DNA from: an uncultured Muribaculaceae bacterium | GTDB taxonomy: Bacteria > Bacteroidota > Bacteroidia > Bacteroidales > Muribaculaceae | DNA: 64,000 nt | Direction: 5' to 3' | NCBI GenBank assembly: GCA_910585755.1 | Contig: CAJUFH010000007.1 | Span: forward strand, 12,533 to 76,532 | Shown here: in pieces, positions 8,130-15,572 of the stretch | How the letters are laid out: each line of letters begins with the position of its first letter | How positions within the stretch are numbered: the first letter of the stretch is position 1 | The notes under the pieces: generated by a model | The model's input: only the letters and a program-made list of their open reading frames with translations | Databases searched by the model: none | What the model was told of the DNA's origin: nothing | Program-made: the position numbers and the translations under genes

Positions 8130-8355
8130 CCCGTCCGATTCCCAGAGCCCCTCCCGTAAAAAAGCATCAATTGTTCTGTGCGCACGGCGGGAGCCGTGTG
8201 CCCCCGCGACCCCGTTTGTTAAATCATAAACCAATCTCCAATTATTAACAACTTTTAACCAATTGGGGGGGGTAAAATGTGAAGTATTGTTTAATTTTGC
8301 AGTTTGAATTTACCTATCAACCTACCACAAAATTAACCAATCTAACTCTCACAGT

Positions 8356-10041
8356 ATGAAGAAACTACTACTCTTCTGCTCCCTGCTGCTATCCCTCCTC
8401 CCCCTCTCCCTCCCCGCAGCAGCCGAAACCGAAAATGTCGACTTCACAAAGGTATCTTGGACTAATACCAACGACATTTCTGACGAGGTGCTTGATTACG
8501 AATATTGCACAATAACAATCAAGCAAGGAGGTGGCATAGCTCCAAAATACACAAGCAGCCATGTAAGGTTATATGGTAGCAACAACAAAGATGGCAACTA
8601 CCTAACAATAAACGGCAAAGACGGGTACACACTTAAATCCGTCAGCTTCAGCTACAAGAGCGGAGAAAATCGTAGTCTCACCATTACACAGGACGAAACT
8701 AACAACTCCTTTCTTTGCAAGAACGAGAATACTGCACAGGTTAATGTCAAGTCAGTCTCAATCACTTATGAAAAAATTGTCACTACTACTCCCGCCGAAA
8801 AACCTGAAGTAAGCATCAATGGTGTTTCCATAGAAGATGGTTGTTTTTACGAAATTTCTAAAGGATCGCCTGCCGAAATTTCCGCTAAATCCGCAACATC
8901 AATCGCTATACTCTACAACAACAATGGAGATGGCTTAGATGAGATAACAGGGAACAAGGGTTCCTTTAACATAACAACCTCTGGAGAATACATCATTGAA
9001 TCAACTAACGGCGAATATGGCGGCGAAACGCTCTCTTTCACCGTCAACATTATCGATCCTGAAAAGACAATTACTTCCACCGATGTTTGGGAAAAAGTCC
9101 TTTCTACAGATGCGATAACAGACGATGGAGAATATATACTCGTTTGTGAGAAGAAGAACGATGTTGCTTCTAATGAAGATAACGATCGTAACAGAAAAGT
9201 CCTGCCAGTTACAATTACAGATTCTAAGATTAAATCATTGCTCGCCCAAGATGCCGAAAAACATCCGCTCATTATAAGCATCAAAAAAGAAGGAGAGAAT
9301 AATTATTACCTTTTTGCTACAAACTACCTTGGGAGCACAGCTAACGGCAACTATCTTAGGGGAGAAAGCGGTCAGAACTATTTAAAAGTCGGCGCCAAAA
9401 ATTCGACAAAAGACAATGCGATAGCGACTATTTCTATCAGCCAAGGCAATGCGACAATAACATTTACCAATATCAGTCGCACAATCAAACGAAATGACAG
9501 CTCAGCCTTATATGGTGCATACGCATCCGGCCAAACCGCTGTTCAGCTTTACAAAAAGGGCGAGCCTGAACAGAACGAAACTTTAAAGTATTCCACCAAA
9601 GAATACCTCGACCTTCCCGACTTTGAACACGACGTTACTGCCAAGACAATAACATTTACCTGCTCCAACCCCAACGTTCTCTTCGAGGAAAAGCACTATG
9701 ACGCAGCCTCTACGCAAAGTTACGCGCCCAAGGCTGTTGCAGATGGCTGGAATGCTATGGCAGACGGTGTGTTTGACCATTCCGCTTTCACAAACGACAT
9801 AATCCTTGAAACCCGCGCATACCGCGAGGACGCCGACGGCAACCGCGTCGTTGAATCTCCGATTCACGCGATGCGCATCAGCGCGAGCGGTACCGTTACC
9901 GGCATCGAGTCCGTTGCGGCCGAGGCTGAGGGCGAAGGTGAGCTGTTCAACCTGCAGGGCGTGCGCGTCAACCGCGCGACAGCCGCTCCCGGTCTCTACA
10001 TCGAGCGCCGCGGCGGAAAGGCTGTCAAGGTAATCCTCTGA
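8356..10041 (+). CDS. Secreted repeat-rich hypothetical protein with C-terminal sorting-like tail
   Basis: 561 residues, function not recognised. The N-terminus (MKKLLLFCSLLLSLLPLSL) is a clear signal peptide ending near AAAE. Residues about 30-135 form a beta-rich unit with an FTKVSWTNTND opening; residues about 245-400 resemble a module often seen in secreted Bacteroidales proteins (GEYILVCEKKND, followed by NYLRGESG and ATITFTN). The last 45 residues (GELFNLQGVRVNRAT, APGLYIERR, KVIL) match the short Bacteroidales C-terminal tail that resembles a type IX sorting domain. Base use is odd: roughly 8440-9780 is A/T-rich, whereas the signal peptide and tail have the GC-rich codons of the host. 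The gene looks like a foreign central segment between native ends. Confidence 0.75.
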   Translation: MKKLLLFCSLLLSLLPLSLPAAAETENVDFTKVSWTNTNDISDEVLDYEYCTITIKQGGGIAPKYTSSHVRLYGSNNKDGNYLTINGKDGYTLKSVSFSYKSGENRSLTITQDETNNSFLCKNENTAQVNVKSVSITYEKIVTTTPAEKPEVSINGVSIEDGCFYEISKGSPAEISAKSATSIAILYNNNGDGLDEITGNKGSFNITTSGEYIIESTNGEYGGETLSFTVNIIDPEKTITSTDVWEKVLSTDAITDDGEYILVCEKKNDVASNEDNDRNRKVLPVTITDSKIKSLLAQDAEKHPLIISIKKEGENNYYLFATNYLGSTANGNYLRGESGQNYLKVGAKNSTKDNAIATISISQGNATITFTNISRTIKRNDSSALYGAYASGQTAVQLYKKGEPEQNETLKYSTKEYLDLPDFEHDVTAKTITFTCSNPNVLFEEKHYDAASTQSYAPKAVADGWNAMADGVFDHSAFTNDIILETRAYREDADGNRVVESPIHAMRISASGTVTGIESVAAEAEGEGELFNLQGVRVNRATAAPGLYIERRGGKAVKVIL

Positions 10042-10160
10042 TAATCCCATCGCTCCCGGCGGCGCTCAACAGCGCCCCGCCGGGAAGCGCCAACGAAATA
10101 CCGGCGCGGCCGCGCGAGCAGCCGCGCCGGGGTATCTCTCTCCGATTTGGTTAAAGTTCG

Positions 10161-10198
10161 TCGCCCGAAGCCCTCCCGGCTCCGGGCGATATTTTTTT
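10161..10198 (+). terminator. Rho-independent terminator after the 8356 gene
   Basis: Stem TCGCCCG (10161-10167) / CGGGCGA (10183-10189), with an inner AGCC/GGCT pairing, followed by TATTTTTTT. Two further GC hairpins lie between the stop codon and this one (about 10053-10083 and 10101-10130). Confidence 0.75.
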
Positions 10199-10200
10199 AC

Positions 10201-10449
10201 CCTTGTTTACTCCCTCGGCGCTCCCCGCGAACCTTCCCCCCTCCCGCGGCGTTGTTAAGGTAGAAAGACACCAACCGGCCGGGAGCCGGATAGGAAATCA
10301 CGAAGGCGGTGTTGGAAGCGACACCGGGCATCCCGGCAGAAGAACGCGGAGCGGTCCACGACGGCCTCCCCGCGGCAGACAGAACAGGAGCAGCGAGCCA
10401 ACCCGGGCAACGCCGCTCCTTTATCTATCAGCGAATATCTATTAGCGAA
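10201..10449. other. Structured non-coding spacer, candidate RNA gene
   Basis: This 249-nt region lies between a terminator and the end of a convergent gene and contains no convincing frame. On the plus strand it folds readily as a series of hairpins: CCGGC/GCCGG near 10277, GGTGT/ACACC near 10307-10324, CCGGG/CCCGG near 10323-10337, and a final GGAGC-GCG/CGC-GCTCC at about 10390-10421 followed by TTTA. It was compared by eye with SRP RNA, RNase P RNA and tmRNA consensus blocks and matches none of them. Confidence 0.4.
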
Positions 10450-10995
10450 CTATCTCTTGATTACCGGCCACCCCAGCATCCCGCGCTCCATGCGGAGCGT
10501 CATCGAGCCGCCGCGGCGCACGCAGTTGTATTCCGAAAGCGGAAGCTCGAAGCTCTTGCCCCGCCCGTCGGCGAAGCGGACCTCCACCTTATATGTATAA
10601 TAAGGTTCCCCCTTCACATAGCGGCCGCGCCCCACGCGCCGGCTGCGGTAATGCTTCTCGCTGTATTTCCGCTCGACCGAAACCTGCTCCTCGTGGAGCG
10701 TCGCGTCGTCGGCCCCGGCGTAGTTCGCTCCCAGGATAACGAACCCCGCGAAGAGCAGCGAGAGCGGGAAATGGCCAGCGAAACGCTCCCAGCCCGGGGC
10801 GTCGGGCCAGCGGCGCTCAAGCCACCCCCTCATCATAACCCACGCCAGCAGCGCGGCGCACAAAGCGACCGCGAGCGGCAGCCACCACTCAACCAGCGTG
10901 TTGGCGTAAAAGAAAGCCGCACCGCCTCCGAAGGCCATCAGCGCGAGCACCCACGCCATGATTCCCAGCGTCCCTTTAACCTCGTTCCATTTCAT
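10450..10995 (-). CDS. Small inner-membrane protein of unknown function
   Basis: 181 residues, family not recognised. Two hydrophobic helices occupy residues about 8-30 and 37-57, and a third about 72-92. After it comes a basic stretch (KYSEKHYRSRRVGRGRY) and a small soluble beta-rich domain (YYTYKVEVRFADGRGKSFEL) that ends the protein; it resembles the extracytoplasmic tail of DUF3592-type proteins, but this is a weak comparison. It starts at the ATG read leftward from 10995 and is divergent from the M48 protease gene with which it shares a symmetric promoter region (11007-11050). Confidence 0.7.
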   Translation of the reverse strand: MKWNEVKGTLGIMAWVLALMAFGGGAAFFYANTLVEWWLPLAVALCAALLAWVMMRGWLERRWPDAPGWERFAGHFPLSLLFAGFVILGANYAGADDATLHEEQVSVERKYSEKHYRSRRVGRGRYVKGEPYYTYKVEVRFADGRGKSFELPLSEYNCVRRGGSMTLRMERGMLGWPVIKR

Positions 10996-11006
10996 ATGAA
11001 TAATAA

Positions 11007-11037
11007 TTGAATATATACCGCGAATTTACTAATTTCG
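11007..11037 (+). promoter_or_regulatory. Promoter of the M48 protease gene
   Basis: TTG at 11007-11009, a 20-nt spacer and TAATTTCG at 11030-11037. The -7 element abuts the oppositely directed one at 11021-11028. Confidence 0.6.
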
Positions 11038-11050
11038 CGTGCTATTCAAA
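11021..11050 (-). promoter_or_regulatory. Promoter of the small membrane protein gene, back-to-back with the M48 promoter
   Basis: On the minus strand TTTG (11050-11047), an 18-nt spacer and TAAATTCG (11028-11021). Together with the plus-strand element it forms the inverted repeat CGCGAA (11019-11024) / TTCGCG (11034-11039). Confidence 0.5.
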
Positions 11051-11076
11051 CCAAAACCAACCCACATCTCTTCATA

Positions 11077-11880
11077 ATGAAAAAGACAATCCTCAAAGCG
11101 CTCGCCGCGGCCCTCTGCCTGGCAGTCGCCACCCCTGCCGCGCAGGCCCAGTTCAACCTCAAGAAAGCGATCAGTGCCGGAGCCAAAGCCGCAAAAGCCA
11201 TGACCCTCACCGACAAGCAGATGGCCGAATACGTCAAGGAATCGGTCGACTGGATGGACACCCACAACCCCGTGACCCCCGCCGACAGCCCCTACACCAT
11301 CCGCCTCAACAAACTCGTCGAGGGGCTCAAGGACGTCAACGGAATCCCCCTGAACTTCAAGGTCTACGACGTCGTCGACGTTAACGCCTTCGCTTGCGCC
11401 GACGGCTCCGTGCGCGTGTTCTCCTCCCTGATGGACATAATGAGCGACGACGAGCTCCTCGGAATCATCGGACACGAGGTCGGCCACGTCGGCCTCCACC
11501 ACTCCAAGAACGCCTTCAAGCAGGAGCTCCTGACCGGCGCCCTGAAAGACGCCGTCGCCTCATCCGGCGGGAAGGCAGCCGCCCTCACCGAATCCCAGCT
11601 CGGCTCCCTCGGCGAATCCCTCATAAGCGCGAAATACTCCCAGAAGCAGGAGAAGGAAGCCGACGACTACGGCTACGACTTCCTCAAAAGCCACGGCAAG
11701 AACCCCTGGGGCATGGTAGCCGCCTTCGAGAAATTCGAGAAGATGGAGCAGGAACAGGGAGCCAAGTCGAGCTACATCAACAAGATGTTCTCCTCCCATC
11801 CCGAGACCGTCGAGCGCATCAAGCGCATGACCGCCCGCTGCGAGAAAGACGGCATCGCCCGCCCCGCCGCCGCGAAATAA
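11077..11880 (+). CDS. M48 family zinc metalloprotease, exported
   Basis: A 267-residue periplasmic peptidase of the Ste24/BepA/LoiP group. The N-terminus (MKKTILKALAAALCLAVATP) is a signal peptide ending near AQAQ. The zinc and catalytic motif is HEVGH at residues 133-137 in LLGIIGHEVGHVGLHHSK, and the third zinc ligand is the Glu of KEADDYGYDFL near 190. The C-terminal SSHPETVERIKRM is the conserved M48 ending that closes over the active site. There is no TPR domain, so it is closer to LoiP/YcaL than to BepA. Such enzymes degrade misassembled outer membrane proteins; that role here is inference. It is a single-gene unit. Confidence 0.9.
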   Translation: MKKTILKALAAALCLAVATPAAQAQFNLKKAISAGAKAAKAMTLTDKQMAEYVKESVDWMDTHNPVTPADSPYTIRLNKLVEGLKDVNGIPLNFKVYDVVDVNAFACADGSVRVFSSLMDIMSDDELLGIIGHEVGHVGLHHSKNAFKQELLTGALKDAVASSGGKAAALTESQLGSLGESLISAKYSQKQEKEADDYGYDFLKSHGKNPWGMVAAFEKFEKMEQEQGAKSSYINKMFSSHPETVERIKRMTARCEKDGIARPAAAK

Positions 11881-12003
11881 CCCCCGCCCGGCACAGTGGA
11901 GAGGCGTAAGCCGAGCTTCCCTGTCTTATTCGGACTGCATGCGAATTAGACCGCCGACCCGAAAAAAGCGGCAAAAAGATGCTCTATTTACAGCCAAAAC
12001 TCT

Positions 12004-12011
12004 TAATTTTG
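12004..12011 (+). promoter_or_regulatory. -7 element of the ferredoxin gene
   Basis: TAATTTTG matches the TAnnTTTG consensus, 90 nt before the ATG. No clear TTTG lies at the right distance upstream. Confidence 0.4.
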
Positions 12012-12100
12012 CAGCGCATCGCGCCCTCACGGAGGGACCGCGGCAACCGTCCGAAAACGGCAAATAACACAACACAACAACAATAACAATTTTCACTACA

Positions 12101-12271
12101 ATGGCTTACGTAATCACCGACTCCTGCGTGGCTTGCGGCACCTGCCTGCCCAACTGCCCCGTTGAGGCTATCTCCGAGGGCGACATCTACCACATCGACC
12201 CCGACACCTGCATCGACTGCGGCACCTGCGCCAGCGTCTGCCCCTCCGAGGCTATCATCCCCGGCGAATAA
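12101..12271 (+). CDS. 2[4Fe-4S] ferredoxin
   Basis: A 56-residue electron carrier. Two clusters are ligated by the classical motifs CVACGTCLPNCP (residues 9-20) and CIDCGTCASVCP (residues 38-49), in the pseudo-twofold arrangement of clostridial-type ferredoxins. The start ATG at 12101 is preceded by an A-rich leader. The gene is short but has two perfect CxxCxxCxxxCP motifs and its own terminator, so it is secure. It probably serves pyruvate:ferredoxin oxidoreductase, Rnf or hydrogenase in an anaerobe; the partner is not in the window. Confidence 0.95.
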   Translation: MAYVITDSCVACGTCLPNCPVEAISEGDIYHIDPDTCIDCGTCASVCPSEAIIPGE

Positions 12272-12610
12272 TCCCCGGGCGAAAAAACGCGAAAGGCAGC
12301 TCCCCATCCCGGGAGCTGCCTTTCGCGCTTTTCAGCCCGGGGCCTGTTTAAGGTTTATGGTTTATGAGATACCAAGGCTGAGGGGAAGAGGGGGATGAGG
12401 GGAAAAAGGGAGGGGGCGGTTCTGGTCCCGGTGCGAGCCGCCGCGGCGGCGAGGGTCGCGAATCAGGAAAGCAGCCGAGGAGCCGGATGGGGCCGTTTCA
12501 GGGTGTGGGACCGAAAAAGCGGCCCCGCGATACAATTTAACCCCGAGGCGGTTCGTTAATTTTTAAATAAGGCGCGGCCAAAACAACCGCTGCGCCGGGC
12601 TAAAACAACG
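12272..12610. other. Intergenic spacer after the ferredoxin gene
   Basis: Apart from the terminator, this 339-nt spacer holds a fragment like the GGTTTA/CCCGG repeat (about 12335-12368), a polypurine run at 12380-12416 with one pyrimidine near its middle, and a GGGGCCG/CGGCCCC hairpin (12489-12495 / 12520-12526). No gene is seen. Confidence 0.5.
12289..12332 (+). terminator. Terminator of the ferredoxin gene
   Basis: A perfect 16-bp stem (12289-12304 / 12311-12326) with a 6-nt loop, followed by GCTTTT, starting 18 nt after the stop codon. Confidence 0.85.
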
Positions 12611-14602
12611 ATGCGAATCAAACAACTGATACATAAGGTGATACTCGCGCTGGCAGCCGTCGCGGCCCTCAGCGCCGCGACCGGATGCCGCTCCGCGAAG
12701 CTCTCGACAGCCAACGAGCAGCGCCTCCGCGGCGAGTATTTCGAAGCCTCGAAGACCTACCGCAAGGTCTACAACAAGCTGACGAAGAAGGAGCAGCGCG
12801 CACAGCGCGGCGAAGTCGCCTATCTCATGGGCCTCTGCTACGACAAGCTCTCGATGAGCGCCCGCGCCTCCTCAGCCTTCGGCAACGCCATCCGCTACGG
12901 CTACCCCGACTCCACCGCCATCCTCCTCATGGCGCAGTCGCTCCAGGCAGAGGGAAAATACCCCCAGGCGAAGAAAGCCTACCAGGAATATCTCGAAAAG
13001 GATCCCAAGTCGGAAGCCGCCCGCAACGGCCTCGCGGGGTGCGACATCGCCCTGCGCCTCCGTGAGAACCCCTCGCGCTACGTCGTCAAGCCCGCGAAGC
13101 TCTTCAACTCACGCCGAGCCGACTACGCCCCGATGTTCCTCGACCCCTCGACCGAGGAACAGCTCTATTTCACAACAACCAACGAGAAGGTGACCGGCGA
13201 CAAGCGCTCCGAAATCACCGGAATGAAGAAGGGCGACATTTGGTTCGCTACCAAGGACGAGAAAGGCAACTGGAAGCGCCCCGAACCGGTCGAGGGGGAG
13301 CTGAACACCGAGCTTGACGAGGGCACACCCTCCTTCTCCCCCGACGGCTCCACGATGTATCTCAGCAAGGCGCGCCGCGAGCCAAACGCCAACACCGGCG
13401 TCGAAATCTACACCTCCCAGCGCTCCGACGCCAAATGGAGCGCCCCGGTGAAATACGAAATAACCTCCGACACAATCTCCTCCTACGGCCACCCCGCCGT
13501 CTCCCCCGACGGCAACTGGCTCTACTTCACTTCCGACATGCCCGGCGGCTCCGGCGGCAAGGACATATGGCGCGTCAACCTCAAGGAGCGCGCCGGGTCG
13601 CTTGAAAACCTCGGGGAGTTCATCAACACCCCCGGCGACGAGGTCTTCCCCTACGTCCGCACCGACTCCGTACTCTATTTCGCCTCCGACGGCCATCCCG
13701 GCCTCGGCGGACTCGACATCTTCAAGGCCACCCTCACCAAGTCGGGCGGCTGGACGGTCGAAAACATGGGGCGCCCCGTAAACTCCGCGGCCGATGATTT
13801 CGGAATCACCTTCGGCAAGGGGGAAAACGGCTTTTTCAGCTCCAACCGCGACGACGGCCGAGGCTACGACCATATCTTCTCCTTCATCCTCCCCGACCTC
13901 GAGATATGGATTTCGGGATGGGTGCTCGACAAGGACGAGGAGCCGGTGCCCGACGCCGTGATCCGCATCGTCGGCAACGACGGCTCCAACCAGAAAGCAA
14001 TCGCCAAGCCCGACGGCTCCTTCCGCTTCCCCCTCCAGAGGGGCGTGAGCTACGTCATGCTCGCCGGAGCGCGCGGCTATCTCAACGCCAAGCAGGAATT
14101 TACCTCCGACACCGCCGAGGAGGATGCCGAGTACGGCGTGGACTTCATCCTCGCCTCCATCAACAAGCCGGTGGTCGTCGACAACATCTTCTACGACTTC
14201 GACAAGGCCACGCTGCGCCCCGAATCGAAGGACGCGCTCGACGAGATGGTGCGCATCATGGAGGACAACCCCAACATCACGATTGAGATGGCCTCCCACA
14301 CCGACCGCTGGGGCTCCGAGGAGTACAACATCGACCTCTCCTCCCGCCGCGCCAAGTCGGTAATCGACTATCTGATCGCGGCCGGAATCGCCCCCGACCG
14401 CCTGCAGAGCCAGGGGTACGGCAAGAGCCGCCCGAAGACCGTCACTAAGAAGCTCGCCCGCCTCTATCCGCAGTTCAAGGAGGGGGACACACTCACTCCC
14501 GAGTTCATCGAGACCCTCTCCGAGGAGGACGCCGAGGCCGCCGACCAGATTAACCGCCGCACGGAGTTCCAGGTGCTCTCGACCGACTACCAGATGTTCT
14601 GA
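12611..14602 (+). CDS. PorE-like OmpA-family lipoprotein (TPR, beta-propeller, regulatory domain, OmpA)
   Basis: 663 residues. A lipoprotein-type signal peptide ends at Cys26 (AATGC). Then come TPR-like helices (residues about 30-150; YFEASKTYRKVYNKL, KKAYQEYLEKDPKS), PD40/WD40-type propeller blades (about 165-430; TPSFSPDGSTMYLSKA, HPAVSPDGNWLYFTSD), a carboxypeptidase-regulatory-like beta domain (about 435-515) and a C-terminal OmpA peptidoglycan-binding domain (FYDFDKATLRPESK, SHTDRWGSEEYN, LSSRRAKSV). This order is that of Porphyromonas PorE, which ties the type IX secretion apparatus to peptidoglycan. It heads a tight operon and ends 13 nt before the GSCFA gene. Its identity as PorE, rather than a paralogue, is inferred from architecture. 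Confidence 0.85.
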   Translation: MRIKQLIHKVILALAAVAALSAATGCRSAKLSTANEQRLRGEYFEASKTYRKVYNKLTKKEQRAQRGEVAYLMGLCYDKLSMSARASSAFGNAIRYGYPDSTAILLMAQSLQAEGKYPQAKKAYQEYLEKDPKSEAARNGLAGCDIALRLRENPSRYVVKPAKLFNSRRADYAPMFLDPSTEEQLYFTTTNEKVTGDKRSEITGMKKGDIWFATKDEKGNWKRPEPVEGELNTELDEGTPSFSPDGSTMYLSKARREPNANTGVEIYTSQRSDAKWSAPVKYEITSDTISSYGHPAVSPDGNWLYFTSDMPGGSGGKDIWRVNLKERAGSLENLGEFINTPGDEVFPYVRTDSVLYFASDGHPGLGGLDIFKATLTKSGGWTVENMGRPVNSAADDFGITFGKGENGFFSSNRDDGRGYDHIFSFILPDLEIWISGWVLDKDEEPVPDAVIRIVGNDGSNQKAIAKPDGSFRFPLQRGVSYVMLAGARGYLNAKQEFTSDTAEEDAEYGVDFILASINKPVVVDNIFYDFDKATLRPESKDALDEMVRIMEDNPNITIEMASHTDRWGSEEYNIDLSSRRAKSVIDYLIAAGIAPDRLQSQGYGKSRPKTVTKKLARLYPQFKEGDTLTPEFIETLSEEDAEAADQINRRTEFQVLSTDYQMF

Positions 14603-14615
14603 CCGCGACCCCGAT

Positions 14616-15572
14616 ATGTTGTTCCGAACCGAAACCGAACCGCTTAAAGGCTTTGAAGGGGTGCTGGGCCACGGCATCCCCGTCTGGACCATCGGCTCCT
14701 GCTTCGCCGACAATATCGGCCGCCGCCTCCGCGACGACCTCTTCGAGGCGCGGGCCAACCCCTTCGGCCCCCTCTTCAACCCGGCGAGCATCGAGCGCGT
14801 GCTCTCCCGCGTCGCGTCCGGCGAGGAGGTCTCCCCCGCCGACTTCTTCGAGCACGAAGGGGTATGGCGCTCCTTCGAGTTCCATTCCCGGATTTCCGGC
14901 GCCACCCCGGAGGAGGCCGCGGAAAACGCCAACCGGCTGATCCGCGCGATGCGGGAGGAGCTGCCCCGCTTAGGGTGCGTCACCCTGACCCTCGGCTCGG
15001 CTTTCGCCTTCACCGAGGAGCGCACCGGGCGCGTGGTCGCCAACTGCCACAAGCAGCCAGCCCCCCTCTTCCGCCTCGGCGCGATGACCCCCGACGAATC
15101 CTACGGCGCCGTCAGCCGCGCCCTCGCGGCGCTCCGAAGCGTCAACCCCGGGCTGAAAGCGGTCGTGACGGTCAGCCCCGTGCGCCACGCGGCCTACGGG
15201 CAGCGCCGCGACAAGCTCTCCAAAGCCTCCCTCCTGCTCGCCACGAGCCGCCTGGAGGAGAACGGCGAGGCGGTCTACTTCCCCGCCTACGAAGCCATGA
15301 TGGACGACCTCCGCGACTACCGCTTCTACGCCCCCGACATGGCCCATCCGACCGAACAGGCCGCCGACTATATCTATGAACTCTTCGCCCGCAGCTTCTT
15401 CTCGAAAGAGACACTCCGCATAGCCGCCGAGGCGCGGAAGCTCTCCCTCCTGAAGGCCCACCGCCCGGCGGACCCCGTGCGCCACGCACGCGCCGTGGCA
15501 GAACTCCGCGCCGCGCTGCTCGCGAAATATCCCCAACTGAAAAACGCCATTGACGACAATGGAAACAGTTAA
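14616..15572 (+). CDS. GSCFA domain protein
   Basis: 318 residues, cytoplasmic. The family name-giving motif is present at WTIGSCFADNIGRRL, near residue 25, and is followed by NPFGPLFNPASI. The fold is related to SGNH hydrolases and carries a Ser in the GSCFA block; HPTEQAADYIYELF near 250 provides the usual C-terminal His. No substrate is established for the family. In Bacteroidota it commonly neighbours the fused murF-alr gene, as here, which suggests a cell-wall or envelope role. Its stop overlaps the murF-alr start by 14 nt. Confidence 0.9.
   Translation: MLFRTETEPLKGFEGVLGHGIPVWTIGSCFADNIGRRLRDDLFEARANPFGPLFNPASIERVLSRVASGEEVSPADFFEHEGVWRSFEFHSRISGATPEEAAENANRLIRAMREELPRLGCVTLTLGSAFAFTEERTGRVVANCHKQPAPLFRLGAMTPDESYGAVSRALAALRSVNPGLKAVVTVSPVRHAAYGQRRDKLSKASLLLATSRLEENGEAVYFPAYEAMMDDLRDYRFYAPDMAHPTEQAADYIYELFARSFFSKETLRIAAEARKLSLLKAHRPADPVRHARAVAELRAALLAKYPQLKNAIDDNGNS

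Larger units (their letters stand above)
8024..8355. other. Intergenic spacer with REP-like palindromes
   Basis: This 332-nt gap holds two inverted REP-like palindromes (8037-8061 and 8106-8129), a GC hairpin near 8176-8200 (GCACGGC/GCCGTG arms, no T tract), and the -7-like TAATTTTG at 8292-8299 upstream of the next gene. No open frame in it looks real. Confidence 0.6.

Noticed and set aside
10201..10449. SRP RNA, RNase P RNA or tmRNA
   Set aside because: The conserved blocks (for example GGAAGCAGCC or GAGGAAAGTCCGGGC) are absent on both strands.
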